From Pyxidicoccus caerfyrddinensis (GTDB lineage Bacteria > Myxococcota > Myxococcia > Myxococcales > Myxococcaceae): 64,000 nt of DNA. A program made the translations under genes and the position numbers. The stretch lies in NCBI RefSeq assembly GCF_010894405.1, contig NZ_JAAIYA010000002.1, forward strand, positions 372,001 to 436,000. The letters are read 5' to 3'. Positions within the stretch are counted from its first letter, which is position 1. Every line of letters starts with the position of its first letter. Under the pieces are notes generated by a model. That model had not been told where the DNA came from and ran no database searches. It saw only the letters and a program-made list of their open reading frames with translations. This document shows positions 28,368-36,990 of the stretch, piece by piece.

Positions 28368-29849
28368 CTACGGCGCGGAGCGGGGCCCCAGGCCGCTGAC
28401 GGCGGCGCCGGGGTCCGGCTCCAGCGCCGGAGGCGAGGCATTCAGCGCCCCCACGTAGAGCCGCCCGTGGAAGCCTTCCTTCGAGGGGGCGGGGAAGAGC
28501 TGCACGCCCGCCGGGACTTTCGAGCTCTGCCGCGCTTCCTTCGTCGGGCTGATGGCGAAGGTGTTGCACTCGATGTCCTCCCAGACGCTCTCCCGGCAGG
28601 AGAACTGGGTGCCGCGCGTGAAGCCCACGTCCAGCGCGCGCACGGAGGGCAGCGCCTTCGCCAGCCTCACGCCGAGCGGCTCGAAGTCCTCATCCCAGTC
28701 CACGCTCGCGGTGCGCACGTGCGTGCCGCCGGCCAGCACCAGCATGCACGCGTCGGCGTGCTGCTTCCGGGCGTCCAGCAGGTTCTTCGCCATGAGCGCC
28801 TCGCGCTCGTTGCCCGTGGCCTTCTCCGCGTCGAAGGCCCGCAGTGACACGGCCTTGCCGGACGCCCGCAGCCTGCGCGCCTGCTCGACGAGCCACAGCA
28901 TGGCGCGGCTGCTGCGCCCGTCCTGGTGCACGCGGCGCCAGAAGGAGCTGCCGGTCAGCAGCTCCTGCGCATCCCGCGAAGCGCCCGCGCTGGCCAGGTA
29001 CGTGTCCAGCAGCGGCTGCTCGGTGACGGGCAGCGATACGGCCAGCACCACCGGGACGTCCTGGGCGGACGCCTCACACAGCATGCGCAGCGCGGCGGAG
29101 GGCAGCTCGCGCGTGCCCAGCGGGTCGGCCAGCAGCAGCGTCTGCCCCCGGGCCATCAGCGGCGCCGCGCCGTCCACCGGGGTGCCGCACTCGGGCTGGG
29201 GTGCGGGCGTGGACTCGCCGGCTTCCGTCCACCCTTCGAGCACCACGGAGCGGGCGGGCACGGAGGTGTTGCCGCCCACCAACTCCAGCGAGGGCACCAT
29301 CTCCAGCCGCTCCAGCAGCGTGTGCTCGATGCTCAAGTCCCGGTTGCCGCGCACGAAGCGGAACTTCTCCAGCTCCCCCACGCCCTTGAACGGGTCCTTG
29401 TGGAAGTCGAAGGGGTGGAGCTCGTCGGCATCTTTGAGCTCTCCGGCGCGCGTGCCGGCGGGCCGGACGCCAATCTCCGCCGTGTCGTCCATCTCGTGGT
29501 ACTTCAGCCGGAAGACGCGGACCACCGACTGGCGCGGTCCCATCCGCTCGCCCTTGGCGAAGTAGCGCTCGAAGGTGCGGGTGCCCGGCGGGTTCTTCCC
29601 GGGCTCGTGGGCGGAGGTGAACAGCTCCATCGGCTCGTCCACCCGCTCCATGACGTCGTAGCGCTGCTCCTCGAGGATGCGGCGGGTCATCATCACCGCG
29701 TCCTCGACGGGGACCCGGTACACCGTCTCCTCCTTCGGGACGACGTACTCCCCGGTCTCCTCGTCGAGCGCCGCGCCGAGGTCCCGGGACAGCGTCGCAC
29801 AGCCCGTGCACGCCAGCCCCAGCCCCACCAGCACTCCGTACAACCGCAT
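28368..29849 (-). CDS. Lipoprotein with eroded ChaN/EreA-like domain, copy 1
   Basis: A 493-residue lipoprotein starting MRLYGVLVGLGLACTGC with the lipobox Cys at 17; the ATG at 29849 was preferred to an upstream start that would bury the signal. The N-terminal half (to about 190) has no known fold. The C-terminal half resembles bacterial proteins with the motif GExHGTxExP, but here it reads ADPLGTRELP, so the acidic and His residues of the motif are lost. Later parts match the same fold (SFWRRVHQDGRSS, LVLAGGTHVRTA). It is the downstream member of a tandem pair with the gene at 29961-31490, and the 111-bp gap between them carries no clear terminator. Confidence 0.75.
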   Translation of the reverse strand: MRLYGVLVGLGLACTGCATLSRDLGAALDEETGEYVVPKEETVYRVPVEDAVMMTRRILEEQRYDVMERVDEPMELFTSAHEPGKNPPGTRTFERYFAKGERMGPRQSVVRVFRLKYHEMDDTAEIGVRPAGTRAGELKDADELHPFDFHKDPFKGVGELEKFRFVRGNRDLSIEHTLLERLEMVPSLELVGGNTSVPARSVVLEGWTEAGESTPAPQPECGTPVDGAAPLMARGQTLLLADPLGTRELPSAALRMLCEASAQDVPVVLAVSLPVTEQPLLDTYLASAGASRDAQELLTGSSFWRRVHQDGRSSRAMLWLVEQARRLRASGKAVSLRAFDAEKATGNEREALMAKNLLDARKQHADACMLVLAGGTHVRTASVDWDEDFEPLGVRLAKALPSVRALDVGFTRGTQFSCRESVWEDIECNTFAISPTKEARQSSKVPAGVQLFPAPSKEGFHGRLYVGALNASPPALEPDPGAAVSGLGPRSAP

Positions 29850-29960
29850 CACGTCCTCCGTGCGGCCAGGCCCGCTTCCGTTGCCTCGTTCACACGAGGC
29901 AACGCCCGGAAGACGCACGACATATCGCCCCGCGCGCCGACGCGGCGCCCTCCCGGAGCC

Positions 29961-31490
29961 CTACTTCTCGGGGCTCGCGGGAGCGCTGCTGACGGCGGCG
30001 GCGGTGGCCTGCAGCGCCGGGGGCGAGGCATTCAGCGCGCCCACGTAGAGTCGTCCTTGGAAGCCCTCCTGCTGGGACTCGGCGTAGAGCTGCACGCCGG
30101 GAGAGACGGTCGACGCCTGCTTCGCCTGCTTCGTCGGGCTGATGGCGAAGACGTTGCACTCCACGGCATCCCAGACGTTGTAGCGGCAGGAGAACTGCGA
30201 GCCGCGCGTGAAGCCCACGTCCAGCGCCTTCACCGACGGCAGCGCCTTCGCCAGCCGCATGCCGAGCGGCTCGTAGTCACTGTCCCAGCCCACGCTCGCG
30301 GTGCGCACGTGCGTGCCGCCGGCCAGCACCAGCATCCACGCGTCGGGAGTCTTGCTCCGGGCGTCCAGCAGGTTCTTCGCCATCTGCGCCTCGCGCTCGT
30401 TGCCCTTGCCCTTGTCGACGTCGAAGGCCACCAGCGACACGGTCTTGCCGGACGCGCGCAGCCGGCGCGCCTGCTCGACGAGCCACAGCATCGCGCGGCT
30501 GCTGCGCCCGTCCTGGTGCGTGCGGCGCCAGAAGGAGCTGCCCCGCAGCAGCTCCTGCGCGTCCTGCGACGAGCCCGCGCTGGCCAGGTACGTGTCCAGC
30601 AGCGGCTGCTCGGCGACGGGCAGCGAGAGGGCCAGCGTCACCGGCATGCCCTTGGACGAAGCCTCACACAGCATGCGCAGCGCGGCGGAGGGCAGCTCGC
30701 GGGTGCCCAGCGGGTCCGCCAGCAGCAGCGTCTGGCCCTGGGCCATCAGCGGCGCCGCGCCGTCCACCGGCGTTCCGCAGTCCGGCTGGGGCACGGGCTC
30801 TGTCTCGGAGGGCTCCGTCCAGCCCTCGAGCATCACCGAGCGGGCGGGGACGGAGGTGTTGCCGCCCACCAGCTCCAGCGAGGGCACCATCTCCAGCCGT
30901 TCCAGCAGCACGTGCTCGATGCCCACGTCGCGGTTGCCGCGCACGAGCTGGAAGCCCTCGATGCCCGGCGCGCCCGGGAACGGGTTGGCGTTGTAGTTGT
31001 GCATCGTCGCCTGCGAGCCGGGCGACGACTTGACGACGCGGTTGGCGTCGAACGGGTGGTTGGGGTCGTCGACGGCGCCCCGCGTTTCATCCGAGGGGCC
31101 CAGGGCCTGGTGCGGAATCTCCAGCACCTTGTTCGTCTCGTCGTAACGGAGCCGGAAGACGCGCACGAGCGACTGCCGGGGGCCCACCTTCTCGCCCTTG
31201 ATGTAGTAGCGCTCGAAGGTGCGCGAGCCCGCGACGTTCTTCCCGGGCTCCTGGGCGGAGGTGAACAGCTCCATCCCGCCCTCCTTCTCGAGGACGTCGT
31301 AGCGTTGGTCCTCGAGGATGCGACGGGTCATCATCATCGCGTCCTCGATGGGGACCAGGTACACCGTCTCTTCCTTCGGCGTCTCGTACTCCCCCGTCTC
31401 GTCGTCGCGGACGGCCCCAAGCGGTCGGGTCAACGTCGAACAGCCCGAGCACGCCAGTCCCACCCCCAGCAGCATCCCGTACAGGCGCAT
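29961..31490 (-). CDS. Lipoprotein with eroded ChaN/EreA-like domain, copy 2
   Basis: A 509-residue paralogue of the preceding gene, starting MRLYGMLLGVGLACSGC, with AAGGAGAACGTG before the ATG at 31490. The two proteins align along their length; the region VPSLELVGGNTSVPARSV and the C-terminal GRLYVGALNASPPAL are nearly identical, while this copy has a longer central loop (about residues 150-185, rich in Asn and Pro). The motif again reads ADPLGTRELP. Surface exposure is likely from the lipobox. The pair arose by tandem duplication. It is divergent from the APC transporter, 146 bp away. Confidence 0.75.
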   Translation of the reverse strand: MRLYGMLLGVGLACSGCSTLTRPLGAVRDDETGEYETPKEETVYLVPIEDAMMMTRRILEDQRYDVLEKEGGMELFTSAQEPGKNVAGSRTFERYYIKGEKVGPRQSLVRVFRLRYDETNKVLEIPHQALGPSDETRGAVDDPNHPFDANRVVKSSPGSQATMHNYNANPFPGAPGIEGFQLVRGNRDVGIEHVLLERLEMVPSLELVGGNTSVPARSVMLEGWTEPSETEPVPQPDCGTPVDGAAPLMAQGQTLLLADPLGTRELPSAALRMLCEASSKGMPVTLALSLPVAEQPLLDTYLASAGSSQDAQELLRGSSFWRRTHQDGRSSRAMLWLVEQARRLRASGKTVSLVAFDVDKGKGNEREAQMAKNLLDARSKTPDAWMLVLAGGTHVRTASVGWDSDYEPLGMRLAKALPSVKALDVGFTRGSQFSCRYNVWDAVECNVFAISPTKQAKQASTVSPGVQLYAESQQEGFQGRLYVGALNASPPALQATAAAVSSAPASPEK

Positions 31491-31636
31491 CACGTTCTCC
31501 TTGGCAGCCGGGCAGGCGTCGGACCGCCTCGAGCCAGTGCCCTCATGCCGGGGCAACGCTCGAGGGCTCCCGACATATCGGGCCGTCCACCCCTGGCGGG
31601 TTGGTGCCGGGGGCGCGCCTGTAGTGAACTCCGGTC

Positions 31637-32947
31637 GTGCCCGCTTCCGCAACCACTCCCGCCGCGTCGCAAGAGCGTCCCGTTGGCCCGCTCCAGCTGC
31701 TGGCGCTCGGCGTCAACGGCATCGTCGGGGTGGGCATCTTCTTCGCCCCCGCCGAGGTCGCCGCCCAGGCGCCCGGCGCGGCCGCCATCCTCGCCTTCGC
31801 CCTCACGGGGCTGGCGCTGGTGCCGGTGGCCTTCGCCTTCGCGGTGCTGGGCCGCCGCTTCGACGCGGACGGCGGGCCGGTGCTCTTCGCGAGGACGGCC
31901 TTCGGCGAGCGAGCCTCCTTCCTCGTGGGCTGGGTGGCCTATGTCAGCGCCTTCCTCAGCACCTCCGCGGTGGTGGCCGGGTTGTCGCAGGCCCTGGCGC
32001 CCTCGCTGGGTCTTACGGGACCGCTGGGGCAGCGCGCCCTGTCGTCCGTCCTCGCCACGGTGCTGGCGGGCGTCGTGGCCTCGGGCATCCGCGTGTCGGC
32101 GCGGGCGTGGACGGCGCTCACGGTGCTGAAGCTTTTGCCGCTGGCCGCGCTGCTCGTGGCCTTCCTCGCGGTGGCGGGCGCGGGCCCCGTGCCGGTGGTG
32201 GCCGCGGGCGCCACCGACACTGCGTGGCTGCGCGCGGGGCTGACGGTGATGTTCGCGTACCAGGGCTTCGAAATCGTCCCGGTGATTGCCGGGCAGGTGC
32301 GCTCGTCCTCGCGCAGCGTGCCGCTGGCCACGGTGGGCTCGCTGCTGGTGGCGGTGCTCTTCTACGTGGGGCTCGCCTGGGCGTGTGTCGCGGCGCTGCC
32401 GGGGCTGGCCACGTCCCCGGCGCCGCTGGCCGCGTCGGCGGGCGTCTGGGGCGGGGCGAGGCTGCAGTGGTGGGTGGGGGCGGGCACCAGCATCTCCGCG
32501 CTCGGCATCTGCCTGGGGATGATGGTGACGACGCCGCGCTACCTGTCGGCCCTGGCGTCGGGCGAGCGCACGCTCTTCGGCCTGGACGGCATGTCCCCGT
32601 CGGGCGTGCCCGTGCGGGCGCTGGCCGTCACCTGGGCGCTGGTGCTGCTGTTCGTCAACCTGGGCAACCTGTCGGAGCTGTTCGCGCTCTCCAGCATCGC
32701 GGTGCTGATGCAGTACGGCGTCACCGCCGCCGCGCTGGCCACGCTGGCCTTCCGGCGCGAGCGCGGCCTGAAGCCGCTGCATGCCGTATTGGCCGTGCCC
32801 ACGCTGGTGCTGGGGCTGACGCTGGTGGCGTACGGGGCCACCCTGCGAGAGGCCGCCACCACCGCGCTGACGGTGGTGGCGGGCCTGGTGCTGCTGCGCG
32901 TCGCGAGGCCCCGGAGCGCTGGAGCCTCGGCGACGGCGGGTTCCTAG
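31637..32947 (+). CDS. APC-superfamily amino acid permease
   Basis: A 436-residue polytopic membrane protein with about 12 hydrophobic helices. The first helix contains GVNGIVGVGIF, the unwound substrate-binding GxGIF-like motif of amino acid/polyamine/organocation transporters, and GLTVMFAYQGFEIVPVIAG corresponds to helix 6 of the fold. The start is a GTG at 31637; no better start is seen. Substrate cannot be told. The stop codon shares CTAG with the stop of the convergent glutamine synthetase gene, so the two genes overlap by three bases. Confidence 0.85.
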   Translation: MPASATTPAASQERPVGPLQLLALGVNGIVGVGIFFAPAEVAAQAPGAAAILAFALTGLALVPVAFAFAVLGRRFDADGGPVLFARTAFGERASFLVGWVAYVSAFLSTSAVVAGLSQALAPSLGLTGPLGQRALSSVLATVLAGVVASGIRVSARAWTALTVLKLLPLAALLVAFLAVAGAGPVPVVAAGATDTAWLRAGLTVMFAYQGFEIVPVIAGQVRSSSRSVPLATVGSLLVAVLFYVGLAWACVAALPGLATSPAPLAASAGVWGGARLQWWVGAGTSISALGICLGMMVTTPRYLSALASGERTLFGLDGMSPSGVPVRALAVTWALVLLFVNLGNLSELFALSSIAVLMQYGVTAAALATLAFRRERGLKPLHAVLAVPTLVLGLTLVAYGATLREAATTALTVVAGLVLLRVARPRSAGASATAGS

Positions 32948-34383
32948 AACTGGCTCCAGAGGTACTGGTTGGTGACCTCGTGGTGGAACATGATTTCGGC
33001 TTCCTTCACGCGGGTGCCCAGCTGCTTGGGGCAGCGCTCGGCGGAGGCCGTCTTCAGCTCGGCGAACTTGCCCTGCACGTTCTCACCCAGGATGCTGGTG
33101 ATGAACTGGCTGCCCTTGAAGAGGCGGACGGCGTCGAAGATGTTGTCCGGCAGGAAGCGGGTGCGGCTGCGCTTCGTCTCCGCGTCCTCCTGCGGCTGCG
33201 GGCCCTCCAGGCCGGTGCGCAGCAGCGTGTAGAGCACCAGGTACGGGTTGGCGTCCGGGGCCACCGAGCGGCACTCGACGCGCGCGCTGCGCTCGTTGCC
33301 GTAGGGGATGCGCACCATCGCGCCGCGGTTGTTGGCGCTGGCCTTGATCTGGTTGGGCGCCTCGAAGTGCGGGTCCAGCCGGCGGTACGCGTTGACGCTG
33401 GAGTTGAGCGTCAGGCAGATGTCGTTCGCGTTGGTGAGGAGCCGGTCGATGAACTCCCAGCCCATGGCGCTCAGACCGTCCTGGCCGCCCTTGTCGTAGA
33501 AGAGGTTCTTGCCGCCCTTGGACAGCGACATGTTCATGTGCATGCCGTTGCCGTTGACGCCCGTCACCGGCTTCGGGAGGAAGCAGGCGGTGGTGTCCAT
33601 CTGCGCGGCGACCTGGCGGCACAAGAGCTTGTAGAGCTGGATCTGGTCGGCGGAGATGAGCGCCTCGCTGTACGAGAAGTTCATCTCGAACTGGCTGGGG
33701 GCGACCTCGGGGTGGTCCTTCTCGTTCTGGAAGCCCATGGCGCGCTGGGCCTCGGCGGCCTTGTCGATGAAGGCGCGCAGCGGGTCGCCGGGCAGCGAGT
33801 GGTAGTAGCCGCCGGTGGAGAGGAACTCGAACTTGCCCGTCTCGTGGTAGTGGCGCTCGGCGTCACGGCCCTTGAAGAGGAAGCCCTCCACTTCCGGCGC
33901 CGCGTGGAACACGGTGCCGTCCTTCTGGTACATGGCCTCGGTGACGCGCTTGAGCTGGCCGCGCAGGTCGGCGTGGTACGGGGTGCCGTCGCGCTCCAGG
34001 ACTTCGCTGAACACCAGCACCTTGCCGGGCCCGAAGATGTCCGAGGGCAGCCAGTAGAAGGAGCCCCAGTCGATGTTCAGGCGCAGGTCGCTCTCGGCCT
34101 GCTGCGAGAAGCCGCGGATGGAGGAGCCGTCGAAGGTGAGGTTGTCGGCGCTCTTGAGGAGGAACTTCTTGTCGTAGTCGAGCATGTGCATCCGACCCTC
34201 GAGGTCGGTGAAGCACACGGTGACGGCCTTCAGCTTGCGCTCGTCGGTGAGGTACTTGAGGCGCTCCTCGCGCACCTTGTCCGCCGACTCGTGCTTGATG
34301 CGCTGCTCCTTCACGCGGAGGTTCTTCTCCTCCAGCTCGTCGTAGGGAATCTCCAGGAACGTCCGCAGGCCCTTCGTCTCCAT
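32944..34383 (-). CDS. glnA: Glutamine synthetase
   Basis: A 479-residue enzyme forming glutamine from glutamate, ammonia and ATP. Motifs are LTFDGSSIRGF, the metal/ATP site VNGNGMHMNMSLS, and the glutamate/ATP contacts NRGAMVRIPYGNERSARVE. The family signature of an adenylylated Tyr loop (NLYDLPP) is not seen, so GlnE-type control is unlikely. ATG 34383 follows GGGAGGCACGGAC. Upstream (34440-34520) is the most AT-rich stretch of the neighbourhood and probably holds the promoter; on the minus strand TTGATT (34473-34468) and TAAATA (34452-34447) are there but only 15 bp apart. Identity as the housekeeping GS or a paralogue is open. Confidence 0.88.
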   Translation of the reverse strand: METKGLRTFLEIPYDELEEKNLRVKEQRIKHESADKVREERLKYLTDERKLKAVTVCFTDLEGRMHMLDYDKKFLLKSADNLTFDGSSIRGFSQQAESDLRLNIDWGSFYWLPSDIFGPGKVLVFSEVLERDGTPYHADLRGQLKRVTEAMYQKDGTVFHAAPEVEGFLFKGRDAERHYHETGKFEFLSTGGYYHSLPGDPLRAFIDKAAEAQRAMGFQNEKDHPEVAPSQFEMNFSYSEALISADQIQLYKLLCRQVAAQMDTTACFLPKPVTGVNGNGMHMNMSLSKGGKNLFYDKGGQDGLSAMGWEFIDRLLTNANDICLTLNSSVNAYRRLDPHFEAPNQIKASANNRGAMVRIPYGNERSARVECRSVAPDANPYLVLYTLLRTGLEGPQPQEDAETKRSRTRFLPDNIFDAVRLFKGSQFITSILGENVQGKFAELKTASAERCPKQLGTRVKEAEIMFHHEVTNQYLWSQF

Positions 34384-34640
34384 GTCCGTGCCTCCCAGGC
34401 CGGGTTCCACGCCGTAAACGCGGCGGGTCAAATCCGTGGGCGCAGGTATTTACATTTGGAGCGTGGAAATCAAGCCTAAAGTTCTGGCCACGAAGGCTTA
34501 AAAACTGGGTCCACAAAGCTTGTAGCTCGCTGGAAGACAGACCTACATGTCCGTCAGGGGCCTGGAGTGATGCCCTGTGGACAGAGGACGGGCTTCACGG
34601 GCTGTATGCCTGGCAGGGCAGCGTGCGAGTGAGCAGGAGG

Positions 34641-35435
34641 TCATGAGGCGAGAGGAACCACCCAGTCCCAGTCCTCCGGGTCGAGGGAGCGCATGGGCAG
34701 CCTCGCGAGCCACGGGCAGTACAGGAACCGCTCTTCCTTGCAGGGCAGGCCCAGGCGTTCCGCCAGGCGCAGCAGTGCGAGACCGTCGAACCAGAGGTAG
34801 CGGTACGGAGCGAGCTCCCGGACGGGCGTCGTGAAGGTGCCGGCGAGCTCCTCGATGAGCATGCCCTGGGCCACCACGGCCGCTTCGAACGCGGTGATGA
34901 AGGCCGCGGCATCCCGGGCCTTGAGGGCGCGGACCACTTCGATCCGCTCCGCGTGGGTGCGCGCGCCGGAGGTTTCGAGCCGCTGGAGCTGCTCGTCGAG
35001 CCGGTGGGGCGCTCCTGTCTCCGCGAGGACAAGCTCCTGGAGCAGGACGGCCCAGTCGAAGTCATCCGGGTACTCTTCCTCCTGACGCTCGTGGGTGGAT
35101 GCGAGAGCGAGCGCTCGCGCGAGCTCCCAGTGTCCCGCGGCCATGGCCCCCAGCAGCGGGGTGTTGTCGGTGGCGGGAGGAGGCGGCTGGCCATGCGAGC
35201 GCAGATGGGTGAGCAGCCGGCGCCAGTTCTCCGCGGCGCGGCACAGGTTCAGGTGGAAGTCCTGGACCTGGCCTTCCAGAAGGAGGGTGGCCACGGCCAC
35301 CGTGTGCAGGTGGAGGCAGACCTGCTTCACCTGCGTGACGAGGCGGTGGGCGGGGGCTCGTGGGTCGAAACCGTCGAGCAGCTCCTCCAGGTCTCGTGCC
35401 GCGTCCTCGCGCAGCTCGTGGAAGTAGATGCGCAT
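34641..35435 (-). CDS. Imm49-like immunity family protein
   Basis: A 264-residue, mostly helical cytosolic protein. FHELREDAARDLEELLDGF at the start and the repeated pattern GHWELARALALAS plus YPDDFDWAVLLQELVLAE resemble the Imm49 family, which is found beside toxins in polymorphic toxin loci. LRLAERLGLPCKEERFLYCPW closes the protein, as usual for that family. Assignment is from memory of the family and from context. It follows the Imm11-like gene by 10 bp and is the last gene of the toxin cassette. Codon use is less G/C-biased than the surrounding housekeeping genes. Confidence 0.62.
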   Translation of the reverse strand: MRIYFHELREDAARDLEELLDGFDPRAPAHRLVTQVKQVCLHLHTVAVATLLLEGQVQDFHLNLCRAAENWRRLLTHLRSHGQPPPPATDNTPLLGAMAAGHWELARALALASTHERQEEEYPDDFDWAVLLQELVLAETGAPHRLDEQLQRLETSGARTHAERIEVVRALKARDAAAFITAFEAAVVAQGMLIEELAGTFTTPVRELAPYRYLWFDGLALLRLAERLGLPCKEERFLYCPWLARLPMRSLDPEDWDWVVPLAS

Positions 35436-35445
35436 GACTCCTCCA

Positions 35446-36048
35446 CTACATGTCGTTGCCGTCCCAGCCGTCCGCGGGGAACAGCCGCAGGCCGGTGATG
35501 CCTTCCTGGGTGAACGCGTCGACGACGGACTGGTGGAGGAAGTAGCAGTCCATCATCGTCCTGGCCCGGAAGACCCGCGCGTCGGCGGGCACGGCGTGCG
35601 GTTGGAGGTAGAGCTTGCGGAGCCGGTCGATCTGGTCCGGGTTGTACCCATCCCGTTTGTAGTTCGACCGCTCCATGTCGATGATGTCCTCGCTCCGGAG
35701 CAGGTTGAGCACGAAGTGGTCTTTGCTGGCCAACCCGCCCTTGTGGTCGAGGATGGTGATGGGCAGGAACTCGCAGTCGTTCGGGCTGAAGGACTCCAGG
35801 ATGCGCTTGATGCGGCCCGAGACGATGGGGATGCTCGACAGGCTCGTGACCGAGTCGAAGAGCTTCTTCTGGGACCGGAACTTCTTCGAGAACTGCACAC
35901 TCCCATCCTGGGGAAAATGGTCCCGCATCCGTTGGCCGCTGAAGAAGCGGTACTCCTGCGGGCTGCCCTCGGGGAGTCCAAAGATGACGGCTCCCGAGTT
36001 GCCCCCGGTGCTGAGCACCCACCACGCCTTTGCATCCGTTGCGGTCAT
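35446..36048 (-). CDS. Imm11/DUF1629-like immunity protein
   Basis: A 200-residue cytosolic protein starting MTATDAKAWWVLS. The ATG at 36048 overlaps the nuclease stop by four bases (ATGA), so it is made together with the toxin. The C-terminal ADARVFRARTMMDCYFLHQS and AFTQEGITGLRLFPADG match the pattern of the Imm11 (DUF1629) family, which often protects against nuclease or other polymorphic toxins. Third-position G/C is reduced and Asn/Lys/Ile content is higher than in neighbours, as expected for a transferred cassette. It is the best candidate for the immunity factor of the AHH nuclease. Confidence 0.66.
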   Translation of the reverse strand: MTATDAKAWWVLSTGGNSGAVIFGLPEGSPQEYRFFSGQRMRDHFPQDGSVQFSKKFRSQKKLFDSVTSLSSIPIVSGRIKRILESFSPNDCEFLPITILDHKGGLASKDHFVLNLLRSEDIIDMERSNYKRDGYNPDQIDRLRKLYLQPHAVPADARVFRARTMMDCYFLHQSVVDAFTQEGITGLRLFPADGWDGNDM

Positions 36049-36977
36049 CCCAGCTTCACCCGTTGCCACAATGTCTTCCTCTTCGTTTCGACTCTTCTGA
36101 GCAGCCGGTCCTCATCCCGAACCACGTGACTTGAGTTGAGCAGTGAGGCCACGACATCACGGCCCAGGTCCCGAAGCTTGTTCCAGTAGTCGGTCTCTGC
36201 CTCGTAGAGCTTGTCCACCGCGACGTCGAGAAAGGCATCGTGCTTGCGGCTCGGGTCTTGTCGTACGGCGTCGATCTCTTTCTCTACGATGCGGTTGACC
36301 TTCTTCAGGTCCTTGAGGGCATAGCTGTTGAAGTTCGGGTGGCCGCCCTGGTGCGGGATGACGCAGTGATAGGCGATGTCATACGTGCTCCTGGGCGTGA
36401 GCATCAGGTTGTGGCCGTTGTTCACGTCATAGCCGGAGTCATTGATGGCCTGGACCACCTCTTCGGAGAAGGTGGGTAGGTCGCCTGTCCTGGTGCTGAA
36501 GGCCTCGATGGGAACGAGATGGTGGGGACTCCAGCTGTAGGGCAGGTGGAAGGACGCGAAGCCCTTGAGCACCCCCTTGATGTCGATGGGCTTGTTCCGG
36601 TCGACGTTGAAGAAGTGATTGGAGCCGGGGAAGGCGCCGCCTTCCGGGAAGCGGACCTCGTTCTTCCAGCCAGCTTCATCCTGGAGGAGCCGCCATGGCC
36701 TTGCACGAGTAGGAGTGGTGATGGCCTTGCCGCCCAGGAGCGGGCGCAGGTACTCCAGTGGATGGACGTTGTAGACGTCACGGCCACGGTGCAGGTGGAC
36801 GTAGGCGGGTCCCCGGTACTGGCTGAAGCCGCTACGCTCCAAGCGCTTGCTGGGCACGCGGAGGTGCTTGCCGGTCTTCTGTCTCTCCTCCCGGAGCTTC
36901 TTGAGCTGCGCCGGGTAGTCCTCCGTCTCGCTCTTGAGCTCCAGGAAGAGGTGCTTGGGGATTTTCCTGGGAGGCAT
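36045..36977 (-). CDS. AHH-type HNH/EndoVII-fold nuclease, candidate toxin
   Basis: A 310-residue protein starting MPPRKIPKHLFLELKSE after AAGGAGACGCG. The catalytic region is in the second half: YSWSPHHLVPIEAFS, DSGYDVNNGHNLMLTPRS and HCVIPHQGGHPNFNSYALKD fit the AHH nuclease family of polymorphic toxins, with the double His and the downstream GxH/HxxY. No signal peptide, PAAR, Rhs or other delivery domain is visible, so delivery would rely on a separate system or adaptor. Genes for an Imm11-like and an Imm49-like protein follow directly and a ketosynthase-like gene precedes it by 13 bp. Function as a toxin is inferred from family and context. Confidence 0.72.
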   Translation of the reverse strand: MPPRKIPKHLFLELKSETEDYPAQLKKLREERQKTGKHLRVPSKRLERSGFSQYRGPAYVHLHRGRDVYNVHPLEYLRPLLGGKAITTPTRARPWRLLQDEAGWKNEVRFPEGGAFPGSNHFFNVDRNKPIDIKGVLKGFASFHLPYSWSPHHLVPIEAFSTRTGDLPTFSEEVVQAINDSGYDVNNGHNLMLTPRSTYDIAYHCVIPHQGGHPNFNSYALKDLKKVNRIVEKEIDAVRQDPSRKHDAFLDVAVDKLYEAETDYWNKLRDLGRDVVASLLNSSHVVRDEDRLLRRVETKRKTLWQRVKLG

Positions 36978-36990
36978 GTCGCGTCTCCTT

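Noticed and set aside
28926-34479. Two very long open frames on the plus strand (over 1000 codons each) opposite the lipoproteins and glutamine synthetase
   Set aside because: They mirror well-supported genes on the minus strand. Long antisense open frames are expected in GC-rich DNA with strong third-position bias, and their translations show no domain.
34440-34520. Housekeeping promoter TTGATT/TAAATA for glutamine synthetase
   Set aside because: The 15-bp spacer is too short for confidence; mentioned only as an AT-rich candidate region in the gene entry.
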